Source: Stieleria magnilauensis
GTDB lineage: Bacteria; Planctomycetota; Planctomycetia; Pirellulales; Pirellulaceae
Direction: 5' to 3'
Assembly: GCA_007753675.1 (NCBI GenBank)
Contig: CP036432.1
Coordinates: 6,484,394-6,548,393 of the forward strand
Length of the DNA: 64,000 bases
Position 1 is the first letter of the stretch. Each line of letters begins with the position of its first letter. Below the pieces are notes generated by a model. It made no database searches. It worked only from the letters and a program-made list of their open reading frames with translations, and was not told the DNA's origin. Made by a program: the position numbers and the translations under genes. Below are positions 7,699 through 16,199 of the stretch, in pieces.

Positions 7699-10448
7699 TA
7701 CACAGCTTTGACGACTTCGATTTCGCGATCATGGACCCAGCCGCGGTGGCCGTCGGTGGTGCAGATTTGTGCCCACACCCCTCGATGAGTCAATACCTCG
7801 ACTCGGTGCCCCTGCGCGGCGTCAACGGAAACGACCTCATCGAATTGCTCGCCATCGCCGGCGTGTAGGCTCATGTGATCGACAAGGACCACGGCGTTCC
7901 ACGGCATCTGTGGATTGGATTGGGTCAAGGCGAACGAGCCGAGTGATATCAGTAGCAACGCAAAAGGTACCGCCGCCCACTTCCAGACAGGAAACGACTG
8001 ATGAACCACTCGCACGATCAGTAAGCCCCAGAAAAAGATTGACGAAAGACCCAGCGTCCAGGTGATTACACTTGCTCCAACTAGGGCCGTCACTCTGTTG
8101 TTCAGTGCCCGCACGGATGTCGCTGAATTCGTCAGGGCCTGAACGCCGACGACCTTTTCGTTGGCGAATGCTAGGTTGTTGGTCGCATGCGCATTTCCCG
8201 AATCCAAACAGATTGCCTTCTCGTAGTTCGCAATCGCATGACCGAGTTTTCCAGCCTGAAGATAAGCATTGCCCAGATTCGTAAATAGATCGGCGTTTTT
8301 AATGCCGCTGTCGACAAGCAGCTGATACTTGCTGGTTGCCGTTGCCAGCAACTCCTTTGCCTCCGCAGAATCGGTTTGCGCCGCTGAAACACCTTGGTTG
8401 TAAGCCTGACTTGCCTCTTCGAGCAAGGACTCTTGTTGGGGCTGTGAAAGCGTCAGCGGCTCCGAGGCCGATGCACCTCCAACAGACATGACCACTGCGG
8501 TGGCAATCACCAATCCAAGTGAACGATGAAGTGCAACTTTGGCGACACTACGTTTGCGAGTTTTGATTCTCGTCTTCTTGTTTGCCAGCGCCGTATCGAT
8601 TGTCTCAACCATCGCCGTCGCCTTTATTGCCCAATCCTCCAGAGATTGGGCATCACCAGTCGTGCATTTTGCGAGGAAGGATTCGGCTTCGTTGGCGACG
8701 TCATAGATTCCAGCAACCCTCAAGACGCCAACCGCATTGATTGATAGAGTTTGCGCATCATCGCTACGCGAATGCCAACTTGTGCGAGTTCGGCCGCGAC
8801 GCAACATGAATAGTGCGATCGCTTGGGCAATCTCTTCACCACTCTTCGCACGTTTGATCGCGGCAAGACATCGGGCCTTGGGCGATCGGAAACTGAGTAT
8901 GCGGCCGACAATTAGATCGCGGTATTTGGCTATCACAACACCGATCCAAACCATTGGCGGCAGAATCACGAATCCCCACCACCAGTTCGATTCGCCTCGC
9001 GGCGTATGTGACATCAACACGTTTTTGCCGCCTTGATTGGTGAAGTCGGGCAGGTTTGCGTTCGCCAACGGCCCAGCGGAACCAGGGGTAGCATTGCGAG
9101 CATTGCCAACGATGGCGTCCAGTGCCAAAGTCTCTGACTTATTGACCGTGACCGCGATCGGATCACTCGTCACGGTTTGAAACGTTTCCGTTTCTGGATC
9201 AAAGAAACTGAACCGGATCGGGGGGATTTCAGTGATGCCCTCATGTCGTGGTCGAATCGACGTTGAAAACACTTTCGTATCGTCTTTGACAAATCCGGCC
9301 AACGATTCATCGGCGACTTTGAAATTTTTCGTCAAATCGGATTGCTCGTACAACGGCGGCGCTTGCACCAATTCCATTGGACCGGTTCCCGCGATACCGA
9401 TGTTCAGCGTGATTGGGTCACCAGCGTCGACGGTCGTTGGAGTGGCTTGCGTGACGATTCGATACCGCCCGACTGCACCGCGATAGTTGGCGGGACGTCC
9501 TTCCGACGGCACCGGGCGCACTTCGGTGGCATCCACACTGACTTCGCCGACGATCGGACGCGACGCGACCACCGCCATTCGATTGCCAAACGACGAACCA
9601 AAGAAGTCATCGTTCATCATACGAGACTTCATTGAATTCCCGCCGAACATGTCGTCTCCGAACATGCTGCCGAAGGGAGATCGCGACCTGCCCAGTGCGG
9701 TTGGGTAGTCGACGACGATCTGTACATCACTCGCGTCGATCTTCCCAGCACGTTTGGGATAAACAGTGGCATTGATTTCATACAGGTAGTAGACGCGCTG
9801 ACCACTGTTGCCGTCATCCCGCAATACTTCTTGACCACCGGGGCGTTGATTGTTCGCGGCCATCTCTTTCATGCGAGCCGTGAAGCCGCCCCACGAGGTT
9901 GAGTCAGAAATCATGTTCCACATCTCGCCTTCGCTAAGCGTTTGCCCGGTCTTGACGTCACGAAACGGTTTGATCCAAATCTTCAGTTTCAAATCGATCG
10001 GCTGACCGACGAACACATTCTCTTTTCCACCTGCGATTTCGACAAACATCAAGTCGCCCGTATCGCTTTTCGTTGCAACGAACCGCATCGCGTTAGTGGT
10101 CACCGTTTTTCCGTCGACGTTTAAGCTCATCGACGGGACCGTGAATGTGCCTTCGCGGCGAGGCGTGATGAGATACTGCATCGTCACGCTGCGACTGTCG
10201 CGACGCCGACCATTGATGATCGTGATTTGCGAACTCTGCGACGGCGACCCAGCCGAACGCACGTCACACCCGTCAATCGCTGGCAGTGCCGGTTGCTCAT
10301 AGTCGGTGGCGTCCGAAACGGTGACCTGTAAGGTCACTGGCGACCCGACGTATGCTTCGCGGGTTGATAGGCGAGCATCGATGTTGGCTGCGGAAACGGA
10401 CGCGGTCAGCAGTGCGGCCAGAGTGATGGTGGTGATGAAGTTTTTCAT
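7698..10448 (-). CDS. BatD-like protein fused to TPR and SH3-like domains
   Basis: A 916-aa exported protein. It has a signal peptide (1-20). A long BatD/oxygen-tolerance beta domain follows (about 22-480; starts ARLSTREAYVGSPVTLQVTV). A membrane helix lies near 490-510 and a second membrane region near 675-690. TPR-type helices follow (about 700-790; NLGNAYLQAGKLGHAIANYEKA), then two helices (about 800-855) and a C-terminal SH3-like domain (about 860-916; ending GWVHDREIEVV). BatD is usually a separate protein; here it carries what resembles BatE-like TPR and SH3 parts. It is the last gene of the moxR-vWA operon. The role is inferred to be in assembling or guarding envelope complexes. Confidence 0.8.
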   Translation of the reverse strand: MKNFITTITLAALLTASVSAANIDARLSTREAYVGSPVTLQVTVSDATDYEQPALPAIDGCDVRSAGSPSQSSQITIINGRRRDSRSVTMQYLITPRREGTFTVPSMSLNVDGKTVTTNAMRFVATKSDTGDLMFVEIAGGKENVFVGQPIDLKLKIWIKPFRDVKTGQTLSEGEMWNMISDSTSWGGFTARMKEMAANNQRPGGQEVLRDDGNSGQRVYYLYEINATVYPKRAGKIDASDVQIVVDYPTALGRSRSPFGSMFGDDMFGGNSMKSRMMNDDFFGSSFGNRMAVVASRPIVGEVSVDATEVRPVPSEGRPANYRGAVGRYRIVTQATPTTVDAGDPITLNIGIAGTGPMELVQAPPLYEQSDLTKNFKVADESLAGFVKDDTKVFSTSIRPRHEGITEIPPIRFSFFDPETETFQTVTSDPIAVTVNKSETLALDAIVGNARNATPGSAGPLANANLPDFTNQGGKNVLMSHTPRGESNWWWGFVILPPMVWIGVVIAKYRDLIVGRILSFRSPKARCLAAIKRAKSGEEIAQAIALFMLRRGRTRTSWHSRSDDAQTLSINAVGVLRVAGIYDVANEAESFLAKCTTGDAQSLEDWAIKATAMVETIDTALANKKTRIKTRKRSVAKVALHRSLGLVIATAVVMSVGGASASEPLTLSQPQQESLLEEASQAYNQGVSAAQTDSAEAKELLATATSKYQLLVDSGIKNADLFTNLGNAYLQAGKLGHAIANYEKAICLDSGNAHATNNLAFANEKVVGVQALTNSATSVRALNNRVTALVGASVITWTLGLSSIFFWGLLIVRVVHQSFPVWKWAAVPFALLLISLGSFALTQSNPQMPWNAVVLVDHMSLHAGDGEQFDEVVSVDAAQGHRVEVLTHRGVWAQICTTDGHRGWVHDREIEVVKAV

Positions 10449-10506
10449 ATTCTTAGTCTCGGATAAATTCCAATTGCATACTCACACGGCGATGGTGAAG
10501 TGTTGA

Positions 10507-11736
10507 TTACCAGTCTTTGTCGGTAGGGACGTGCATGCTCCGTTCGATTTGCTCCTGACGAAGTCGTCGCAGCATATCGCGATCACGGACGGCTTGCAGC
10601 ATTTTGAGTGCTTCCTCTTTGGACATCATTCCTTGCTCTACGTTCGGGTCGGATACCGCAACACTGCCGTCCGGATTTTCCTTGGCTTTTTGTTCCGATG
10701 CCGCTTTCAACTCGCCCTCGGGAACTGCTTGATTGTTTGCTTCGACTTGCTGTTCTCGTTCCGCGGCCGAATTCGCCTGGTTTTGATCTTCTTGACCGGT
10801 TCTTTGCTGTTCGGATCGTTGCTGGTCGTGTGGTTGCGTTGCCTCCTGACTCGATTGATCGTCGGACTTGCTTTGCTGCTCGCCAGACTGCTGCGGTTTG
10901 TCTTCCAGTTTTTCCCCTTGGTCGTCACCGGACGATTGGTCTTCGGAAGACTGTTGTTGGTCCTGCTCTTTTTGACCTTGCTGAGACTGCGAGTCATTGG
11001 ATTCCGAACTCTGATCTTGTTTTTGGTCTTGCTGGGACTCGCCATCCTGGGACTGCGAGTCTTGGTTTTGCTGATCTTGATTCTTGTCTTGCGACTGGGA
11101 TTCTTGGTTTTGTGAGTCTTGCGATTGATCTTGGTTCTGTTGTTGATCTTGCTGCTGTTGTTGATCTTGCTGCTGCTGTTGTTGATCTTGCTGCTGCTGT
11201 TGTTGATCTTGCTGCTGCTGTTGTTGATCTTGCTGCTGCTGTTGATCTTGCTTCTCCTGCTCTTGCTGCAGCTTCTTCAGCAATTCACCTGCCAATTCGA
11301 TGTTGGCGCGAGCGTCGACGCGGTCAGAGTTGCCAACCAACGAGCCTCGATAGTCGTCGATCGCCTGATGCAAGGCGTCGATCGCGGCTGTCTTGTCCTT
11401 GTCAGCCGCAGCAATGGCGTCGGCATAGAAACAATTCCCGAGGTTGTATCGGGCAGCGGACGCGAGCTTTGGATCTACCGACGTCGACGCTTCGGTGAAC
11501 TTCGCCTTGGCGGACTCGATGTCGCCGTTTCGATACTGAGCCACGGCGATATTGTAGTCCAGTTCGTCTTTGACTTCGCCGCTTGGTGTCACGCTTCGAT
11601 AGCCGTCCAGTGCTTCATCGAACTTACCTTCGCGAACGAGCGAGTTGGCGGTGTTGATCTCGGTGGCGGTGTCAGCCATCGCGGGTACAGTGACTGCACA
11701 TGCGAGCAAAGCGATAGGAAGTCGTCTGGCATTCAT
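10507..11736 (-). CDS. exported TPR protein with long Gln/Asp-rich tract (BatC/BatE-like)
   Basis: A 409-aa protein with a signal peptide (1-21, cut after AMA), TPR-like helices (about 25-155; EALDGYRSV, AAVQYRNGDIESAKAKFTEA-type spacing), and then a low-complexity tract (about 160-335) of Gln, Asp, Ser, Lys and Glu built on the unit QQQDQQ. The C-terminal 60 residues regain normal composition and end in a basic Arg-rich stretch. In other bacteria, TPR proteins with disordered tails sit between the vWA and BatD genes, as here. The Gln tract is coded by an imperfect 18-bp tandem repeat. Confidence 0.8.
   Translation of the reverse strand: MNARRLPIALLACAVTVPAMADTATEINTANSLVREGKFDEALDGYRSVTPSGEVKDELDYNIAVAQYRNGDIESAKAKFTEASTSVDPKLASAARYNLGNCFYADAIAAADKDKTAAIDALHQAIDDYRGSLVGNSDRVDARANIELAGELLKKLQQEQEKQDQQQQQDQQQQQQDQQQQQQDQQQQQQDQQQQQDQQQNQDQSQDSQNQESQSQDKNQDQQNQDSQSQDGESQQDQKQDQSSESNDSQSQQGQKEQDQQQSSEDQSSGDDQGEKLEDKPQQSGEQQSKSDDQSSQEATQPHDQQRSEQQRTGQEDQNQANSAAEREQQVEANNQAVPEGELKAASEQKAKENPDGSVAVSDPNVEQGMMSKEEALKMLQAVRDRDMLRRLRQEQIERSMHVPTDKDW
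11136..11256. repeat. 18-bp tandem repeat coding a Gln/Asp tract
   Basis: About six near-identical units of TGTTGATCTTGCTGCTGC in a row. On the minus strand they encode alternating Asp and Gln runs. Confidence 0.85.
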
Positions 11737-11753
11737 GGTCGAAAATCTCTTGT

Positions 11754-11837
11754 TAGCGGAACGGCACGAGCCGTCCGGCCTCGGGTGTTAGGCGTTATCG
11801 TCGTGTGTGGTGCCGGAGGGTTTGCGTCCTACCGCTA
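11754..11837. repeat. family-B palindromic repeat
   Basis: Arms TAGCGGAACGGCACGAGCCG and GGAGGGTTTGCGTCCTACCG. It lies between two vWA-operon genes. Confidence 0.8.
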
Positions 11838-11843
11838 AGTTGA

Positions 11844-12920
11844 CTAGGCGGCTGCCTTCCTTTTTGACTCCAAAGTTTTGGCGACTCCGGCTACGGTGGC
11901 AATCGTGGCACGTCGAACTCGTCGCGTTGCCAATAACACTTCGAGCAACAACAGTGCCAAAGCGGGTATGGCGAACCACTGATACCTTGCAATGTACGTA
12001 TTGATCTTTGCTGTCTCGAATTCGCCTTGTTCTACGTTGGCGACATAGCCGTGGTAGACGTCGGACATGTTGACCCGGCGTGTCCCGGCGGGGATATATG
12101 CCCCGTTGGTTTTCTCCGCAATCTGCTGTAACACCGCACCGTTCATCTTCGACCAAACTTGCTGCCCCTTGTATTGCACGTAGCCACCGCGACCGTCTTC
12201 GGATTCAGGCACGCGAGCACCTTGATCCATGTCGCCAAGCCCGACCGTGAAGATGCGAATGCCTTGGTCTGCGTACAACTTCTCGGCCACACCGACGGGG
12301 TCACTCTCCTGGTCTTCGCCATCAGTAAAGATCACGATTGCTTTGTGTTCGTTTGTTTTGCTCAAAAATCCGTTGGCCGCCGCAGTGATCGCATCGCCCA
12401 AACGCGAACCGCCACTACGCACGGTATGCGGTCCGACCGAATCGAGCGTTTGTCTGAAATCTTCGTAGTGGCTAGTCAGCGGAACGGATTGACGGGTGTC
12501 ACCGGCAAACGACACTAGCCCAACTCGGTCGCCCGCCATTTCATCGACCATGTCTTTGATCTGTTGTTTCGCCCGCGCCAACCGGTTTGGCGACGCGTCC
12601 TCGGCAAGCATCGAACGGGAAACGTCGAGAACAAACATGACTTCGATGCCCTTTTGCGGAACTTCACGCCATGTCTTTCCCCAGCGGATGTCGGTCAAGG
12701 CGACTGCGATCAACGCCAAACTCGCCGTGACCAAAATCGCCGATGTCCAATGTCGTGCCGACGCACCAGTGGGAAGCAAACGGCGTCGTTGCCCTTCGGT
12801 GGCAAATTGGCTCGCGGTTCGGCGTCGAGCGATCGCCGCCCACGCGACGAGACCAATTCCAACCGCGACAAACGCGAGCAGGTAAATACTGGACGGGTTT
12901 CCAAATTGCAAATCGTTCAT
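11844..12920 (-). CDS. vWA-domain membrane protein (BatA/BatB-like)
   Basis: 358 aa. An N-terminal membrane helix (about 12-32) and a second (about 55-75) are followed by a von Willebrand A domain (about 90-300) with the MIDAS motif DVSRS and later TDGED. A C-terminal helix lies near 310-330. BatA/B proteins are thought to bind partners in the envelope through a metal-dependent surface. Its last ~17 residues contain VAGVAKTLESK, which is a translated family-A arm (11869-11895). It lies between another vWA gene and the TPR gene. Confidence 0.85.
   Translation of the reverse strand: MNDLQFGNPSSIYLLAFVAVGIGLVAWAAIARRRTASQFATEGQRRRLLPTGASARHWTSAILVTASLALIAVALTDIRWGKTWREVPQKGIEVMFVLDVSRSMLAEDASPNRLARAKQQIKDMVDEMAGDRVGLVSFAGDTRQSVPLTSHYEDFRQTLDSVGPHTVRSGGSRLGDAITAAANGFLSKTNEHKAIVIFTDGEDQESDPVGVAEKLYADQGIRIFTVGLGDMDQGARVPESEDGRGGYVQYKGQQVWSKMNGAVLQQIAEKTNGAYIPAGTRRVNMSDVYHGYVANVEQGEFETAKINTYIARYQWFAIPALALLLLEVLLATRRVRRATIATVAGVAKTLESKRKAAA
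11869..11895. repeat. family-A half repeat coding the C-terminus of a vWA protein
   Basis: Arm CTCCAAAGTTTTGGCGACTC, in frame in the minus-strand gene. Confidence 0.7.
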
Positions 12921-12933
12921 TTCGGTTTCCTTG

Positions 12934-12960
12934 GTAACCGAACTCGTCTGAGTTCAGAGG
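12934..12960. repeat. family-A half repeat
   Basis: Arm GTAACCGAACTCGTCTGAGT, directly before a complete family-A copy. Confidence 0.6.
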
Positions 12961-12966
12961 TATGTC

Positions 12967-13027
12967 GTAGCCGAACTCGCCAGAGTTTGGAGGTTGTGGT
13001 GTTTCCAAAATCTGGCGACTTCGGCTA
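12967..13027. repeat. family-A palindromic repeat, well conserved
   Basis: Arms GTAGCCGAACTCGCCAGAGT and CCAAAATCTGGCGACTTCGG with a loop of about 14 bases; a good reference copy for the family. Confidence 0.9.
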
Positions 13028-13040
13028 CTTTGTCTGTTGG

Positions 13041-14111
13041 TTAATTCAGTTCTCGAAGCCATGTTTGTTCAAGCGCCAACCGCGCTGCCAGCAACAAAAA
13101 TGCGATCAACAGCAACGGCGGCAACGTCACCACGCCCGCGTACGATTGCACCGCCAGTTCGCGGTAGTCGACAAAGTGTTTTGCTTCGACCTTCGTCTTT
13201 TCAAGTTGGTCAATTTCGGCGTAGATTTTCGCCAGCGAGTCCGTATCGGTCGCTCGGAAATACTTACCGCCGGTCACTTCCGCGACCTTTGTTAACGTCG
13301 CTTCGTCAATATTGACTTGCATGTACTGAATCCGTTGCCGACCAAACGGGTCGGTCACCGGAACCGGTGCCTCACCTTTGGTCCCCACACCGATCGTGTA
13401 GACCTTAATGCCCATCGTCGCGGCCAGTTCCGCCGCTTGGATCGGCTCGAGTTGCCCAGCGTTATTTTCTCCGTCGGTCAGCAAGATCACGACTTTGCTT
13501 TGCACCTTTTGCTTCTGCCGATCATCCAAAGCGTTTAGCTTTTCGACGGCCAACGAAATCGCATCACCAATCGCGGTGCCGTCTTCACTGCGGTTCGTCA
13601 CGATTCGTGCGTTGTTGAGTTGCGAAACCAAAAAGGCATGGTCGAGCGTCGGTGGCGTCTCGCCGTCGGCGTATCCGGCAAATGTGATCAAACCGACCAG
13701 ATCGCTGAAACGTCCGTCAAGTTGATCGCTCTCGCCGCCGGTGACGAATTCGCCAGCCACTTTTTTGATCGCTGTCAGGCGGTCGACATATTGCCCGTCA
13801 ATTTGAAAGTCCATCGCCTGCATGCTGCCGCTACAGTCGACGACCATTTCGATCGCAATGCCTTCACTCTCGGCCACTGTTTGCTCGCGCCCCTCGCGAG
13901 GCCGAGCGACAGCGACGATCATCAATGTGATCGCGGCAAGCGTCAGGGCAGCGGGCAACCATGTCAGGCGTTGACGCAGTGTCGGCGTCATCTGTTGAGC
14001 AAGTTTTAGGCTGCTGAACCGAATCGCGCTGCGGCGTCGAGGAGCGAATAGTCGCCACGCCAGTAGCGGAACGAGAAGGAGCAGCAGGAAGTACCAGGGT
14101 GAGTAGAACAT
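13041..14111 (-). CDS. vWA-domain membrane protein (BatA-like)
   Basis: 356 aa. Two N-terminal membrane helices (about 4-22 and 55-72), a vWA domain (about 88-290) with the MIDAS motif DCSGS and LTDGENNAG, and a C-terminal helix (about 322-345). The layout is that of BatA, with the metal site facing the periplasm. Its ATG overlaps the stop of the upstream BatD/DUF4381 gene by one base, so the two are likely translated together. It is a paralogue of the next vWA gene downstream. Confidence 0.87.
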   Translation of the reverse strand: MFYSPWYFLLLLLVPLLAWRLFAPRRRSAIRFSSLKLAQQMTPTLRQRLTWLPAALTLAAITLMIVAVARPREGREQTVAESEGIAIEMVVDCSGSMQAMDFQIDGQYVDRLTAIKKVAGEFVTGGESDQLDGRFSDLVGLITFAGYADGETPPTLDHAFLVSQLNNARIVTNRSEDGTAIGDAISLAVEKLNALDDRQKQKVQSKVVILLTDGENNAGQLEPIQAAELAATMGIKVYTIGVGTKGEAPVPVTDPFGRQRIQYMQVNIDEATLTKVAEVTGGKYFRATDTDSLAKIYAEIDQLEKTKVEAKHFVDYRELAVQSYAGVVTLPPLLLIAFLLLAARLALEQTWLRELN

Positions 14112-15187
14112 CAGTTTTTCTCCGTTGTATCTTCGTGGCCGGCCTCGCCAGGGATTGGATGGGGTTTGTTGTCACGGCCCAAAGTCTGGCGACTTCGGCT
14201 ACTTTCAAATTCGTTTGCAATTCGTTCGATCAATTCACGCGAGTCGTTGACGGCGCTTTTCATCGCGGACGCCGACAACTCCACGCCTGCAAATCGGACC
14301 TTGTCAGCCAACATGAATGCTGTGCTTAGCCGATCGGTCGCTTCCTTCGCGATTCGCTCGGTTGCAACAATCTCATTCACCAGTTCCTGCGGCGTCCGCC
14401 CGGCGTCCTCAATTCCAAACTCCAGCAGCAGATAGCTACGAACGATCTCGGACAGCTTTTGTGCCGTCGTCTCGCAATCGACCGAGTTTGTGTCGATCAA
14501 AGACTCAAGCTCGTCGAGTTCCTCGATCGCCCAAGCCTTTGGGGTCAGCCACTGACCGCGACGCGAAAGCACTAACCCCGCGATCGCGCACAAGCACGCT
14601 CCCGCAACGCCGCCCATCGCCCACAGCATCCAAGTCCCGGACTTGACTTCCGGCACATTTACATCGACGACCGTTTGGATGTCACGGAACTTGGTCGGGT
14701 CGCTACGGTCTTCCAGCACGCTGACAACTCGCACGTTGATCGGTTGCGTTTGAACCAGCTTTGCGATCTCGCCTTCGCTGACTTGAATGTCGAGCGATGG
14801 AATGACCAAGTCGCCCGTCGCAATGCTTTCAAGCTCTATCCGTCGTGCCCACGTCCGACCGTTTGCTGTTGGCACATCAAACCTGTCTTGCGAATCACGC
14901 ACATCGAATTCGCCTAGCCGGTCGGCGATCGCCGGAAAAGCGACTTTTGCACCGGCGGGTGCATTGACGGTGATATCGACGGTAAACGGTTCAGCGACTT
15001 GAACTGAGTTGGTGGAGGCGGTCGCAGTGACCGTTGGTTCGCTTGCCGAAACATTGGCGGCGCCGCAGAGCAAGACGGTGGTAATCGCAAGCCATCTCGT
15101 AGCGATACTCGCCAAGAGTTTCGGCCCGTTTGGTGAGTCGCCGAAAGTCTTGACGACTTTCGCTACGACAGGTTGATCCGTGTTCAT
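14111..15187 (-). CDS. BatD-like/DUF4381-like membrane protein with repeat-coded ends
   Basis: 358 aa. A hydrophobic signal or anchor (about 33-50) is followed by a BatD-type beta domain (about 55-170), a membrane helix (about 180-200) and a helical C-terminal domain (about 215-320) resembling DUF4381, common in moxR-vWA operons. Residues about 7-30 are translated from a family-A repeat, placed between the start and the signal segment; residues about 328-351 are translated from another. The start at 15187 is supported by its overlap with the DUF58 stop at 15184. It links DUF58 to the vWA genes. Confidence 0.75.
   Translation of the reverse strand: MNTDQPVVAKVVKTFGDSPNGPKLLASIATRWLAITTVLLCGAANVSASEPTVTATASTNSVQVAEPFTVDITVNAPAGAKVAFPAIADRLGEFDVRDSQDRFDVPTANGRTWARRIELESIATGDLVIPSLDIQVSEGEIAKLVQTQPINVRVVSVLEDRSDPTKFRDIQTVVDVNVPEVKSGTWMLWAMGGVAGACLCAIAGLVLSRRGQWLTPKAWAIEELDELESLIDTNSVDCETTAQKLSEIVRSYLLLEFGIEDAGRTPQELVNEIVATERIAKEATDRLSTAFMLADKVRFAGVELSASAMKSAVNDSRELIERIANEFESSRSRQTLGRDNKPHPIPGEAGHEDTTEKN
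14135..14202. repeat. family-A repeat within coding sequence (C-terminus)
   Basis: Arms GTGGCCGGCCTCGCCAGGGA and CCAAAGTCTGGCGACTTCGG, translated in the BatD/DUF4381 gene. Confidence 0.85.
15099..15166. repeat. family-A repeat within coding sequence (N-terminus)
   Basis: Arms GTAGCGATACTCGCCAAGAG and CGAAAGTCTTGACGACTTTC. It lies between the start codon and signal segment of the same gene. Confidence 0.8.
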
Positions 15188-16059
15188 GATCGGCTCTCCC
15201 GTTGATGAAAGTATTTGCGTAAGGGTTCAACGATGTCACAGCCGGTTTCTAAGTGGATCGGTGTTAGCTGAAGACGTCGAAACAGGTTGTCACGGGCTTC
15301 GGTTTGCTGGCGATACAATTCCGCGTATCGGTGGCGATTCTTGCGACTGGCCGTGTCCAACGTGATCACCTCGCCAGTTTCTTCGTCTTGTAGTCGAACG
15401 AGCCCCACGTTGGGCATTTTGTGCTCGCGTGGGTCAGCGATGACTACCGGGATGATGTCGTGTCGACGACGCGCGACTTTTAGTGCCGACTCGTATTGGC
15501 TGTCTTGGAAGTCGCTGATTAGGAACACGACCGTGCGGCGTTTGGAAACTCGATTGACGTGCTCCAACGCTTGTTTGACATCGGTGCCGGTGCCGATCGG
15601 GTCGCAGTACAACAGTTCGCGGATCAGACGCAACACATGCCGCGATCCCTTGCGAGCCGGGATCGCCTTCTCGATGCCATCGGTAAAGAGCGTCAGGCCA
15701 ACTTTGTCGTTGTTCTTGATCGCTGACATGGCCAGCATCGCTCCAAGTTCTGCAACAAGTTCACGTTTGGTTTGCGACGTCGTCCCCAAGTTCTGCGACC
15801 CGCTAAGATCGACCAGCAACTGAACCGACAGCTCACGTTCTTCGCGGAATAGCTTGATAAACGGCTCGCCACTGCGGGCGGTGACGTTCCAATCAATCGC
15901 TCGCACATCGTCGCCTATCTGGTAGGGACGAACTTCTTCAAACTCGATACCGCGGCCTTTGAAGGCCGAGTGCCAGTTGCCCGCCAGCAACTCGTCGACT
16001 TTGTGTGACGTGCGAATTTGAATGCGACGGATTTTGCGGAGTGTTTCGCGTGGGATCAT
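15184..16059 (-). CDS. DUF58 protein of a MoxR/vWA operon
   Basis: 291 aa from the ATG at 16059, chosen because the family begins close to IPRETLRKIRRIQIRT; the longer frame is repeat-derived. It has the DUF58 signature GRGIEFEEVRPYQIGDDVR and IDWNVTARSGEPFIK near residues 45-85, and a vWA-like core with DLSGS. DUF58 proteins nearly always follow moxR and precede vWA genes, as here, and probably act with the MoxR ATPase on client proteins. It overlaps the next gene by 4 bases. Confidence 0.9.
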   Translation of the reverse strand: MIPRETLRKIRRIQIRTSHKVDELLAGNWHSAFKGRGIEFEEVRPYQIGDDVRAIDWNVTARSGEPFIKLFREERELSVQLLVDLSGSQNLGTTSQTKRELVAELGAMLAMSAIKNNDKVGLTLFTDGIEKAIPARKGSRHVLRLIRELLYCDPIGTGTDVKQALEHVNRVSKRRTVVFLISDFQDSQYESALKVARRRHDIIPVVIADPREHKMPNVGLVRLQDEETGEVITLDTASRKNRHRYAELYRQQTEARDNLFRRLQLTPIHLETGCDIVEPLRKYFHQRESRS

Positions 16060-16072
16060 GGGCTGGTTCCTC

Positions 16073-16098
16073 GTAGCCGATCTCGCCAGAGATCGGAT
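16073..16098. repeat. family-A half repeat
   Basis: Arm GTAGCCGATCTCGCCAGAGA, in front of a complete copy. Confidence 0.65.
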
Positions 16099-16113
16099 GT
16101 GCATAGGCTTTCG

Positions 16114-16186
16114 GTAGCCGAAGTCGCCAAGACTTTGGACGGGTATCAAAAACAACGGAGTTCCAAACTCTGGCGAGTTCGGCTAC
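16114..16186. repeat. family-A palindromic repeat
   Basis: Arms GTAGCCGAAGTCGCCAAGAC and CCAAACTCTGGCGAGTTCGG, between moxR and the DUF58 gene. Confidence 0.9.
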
Positions 16187-16199
16187 GCCACGTGATGGC

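Noticed and set aside
11136..11256. Possible CRISPR-like array
   Set aside because: Units are contiguous 18-bp coding repeats without spacers and no cas genes are present.
11119..11838. Leucine-rich plus-strand open frame
   Set aside because: The Leu runs are the reverse reading of the Gln/Asp tandem tract; not a membrane protein gene.
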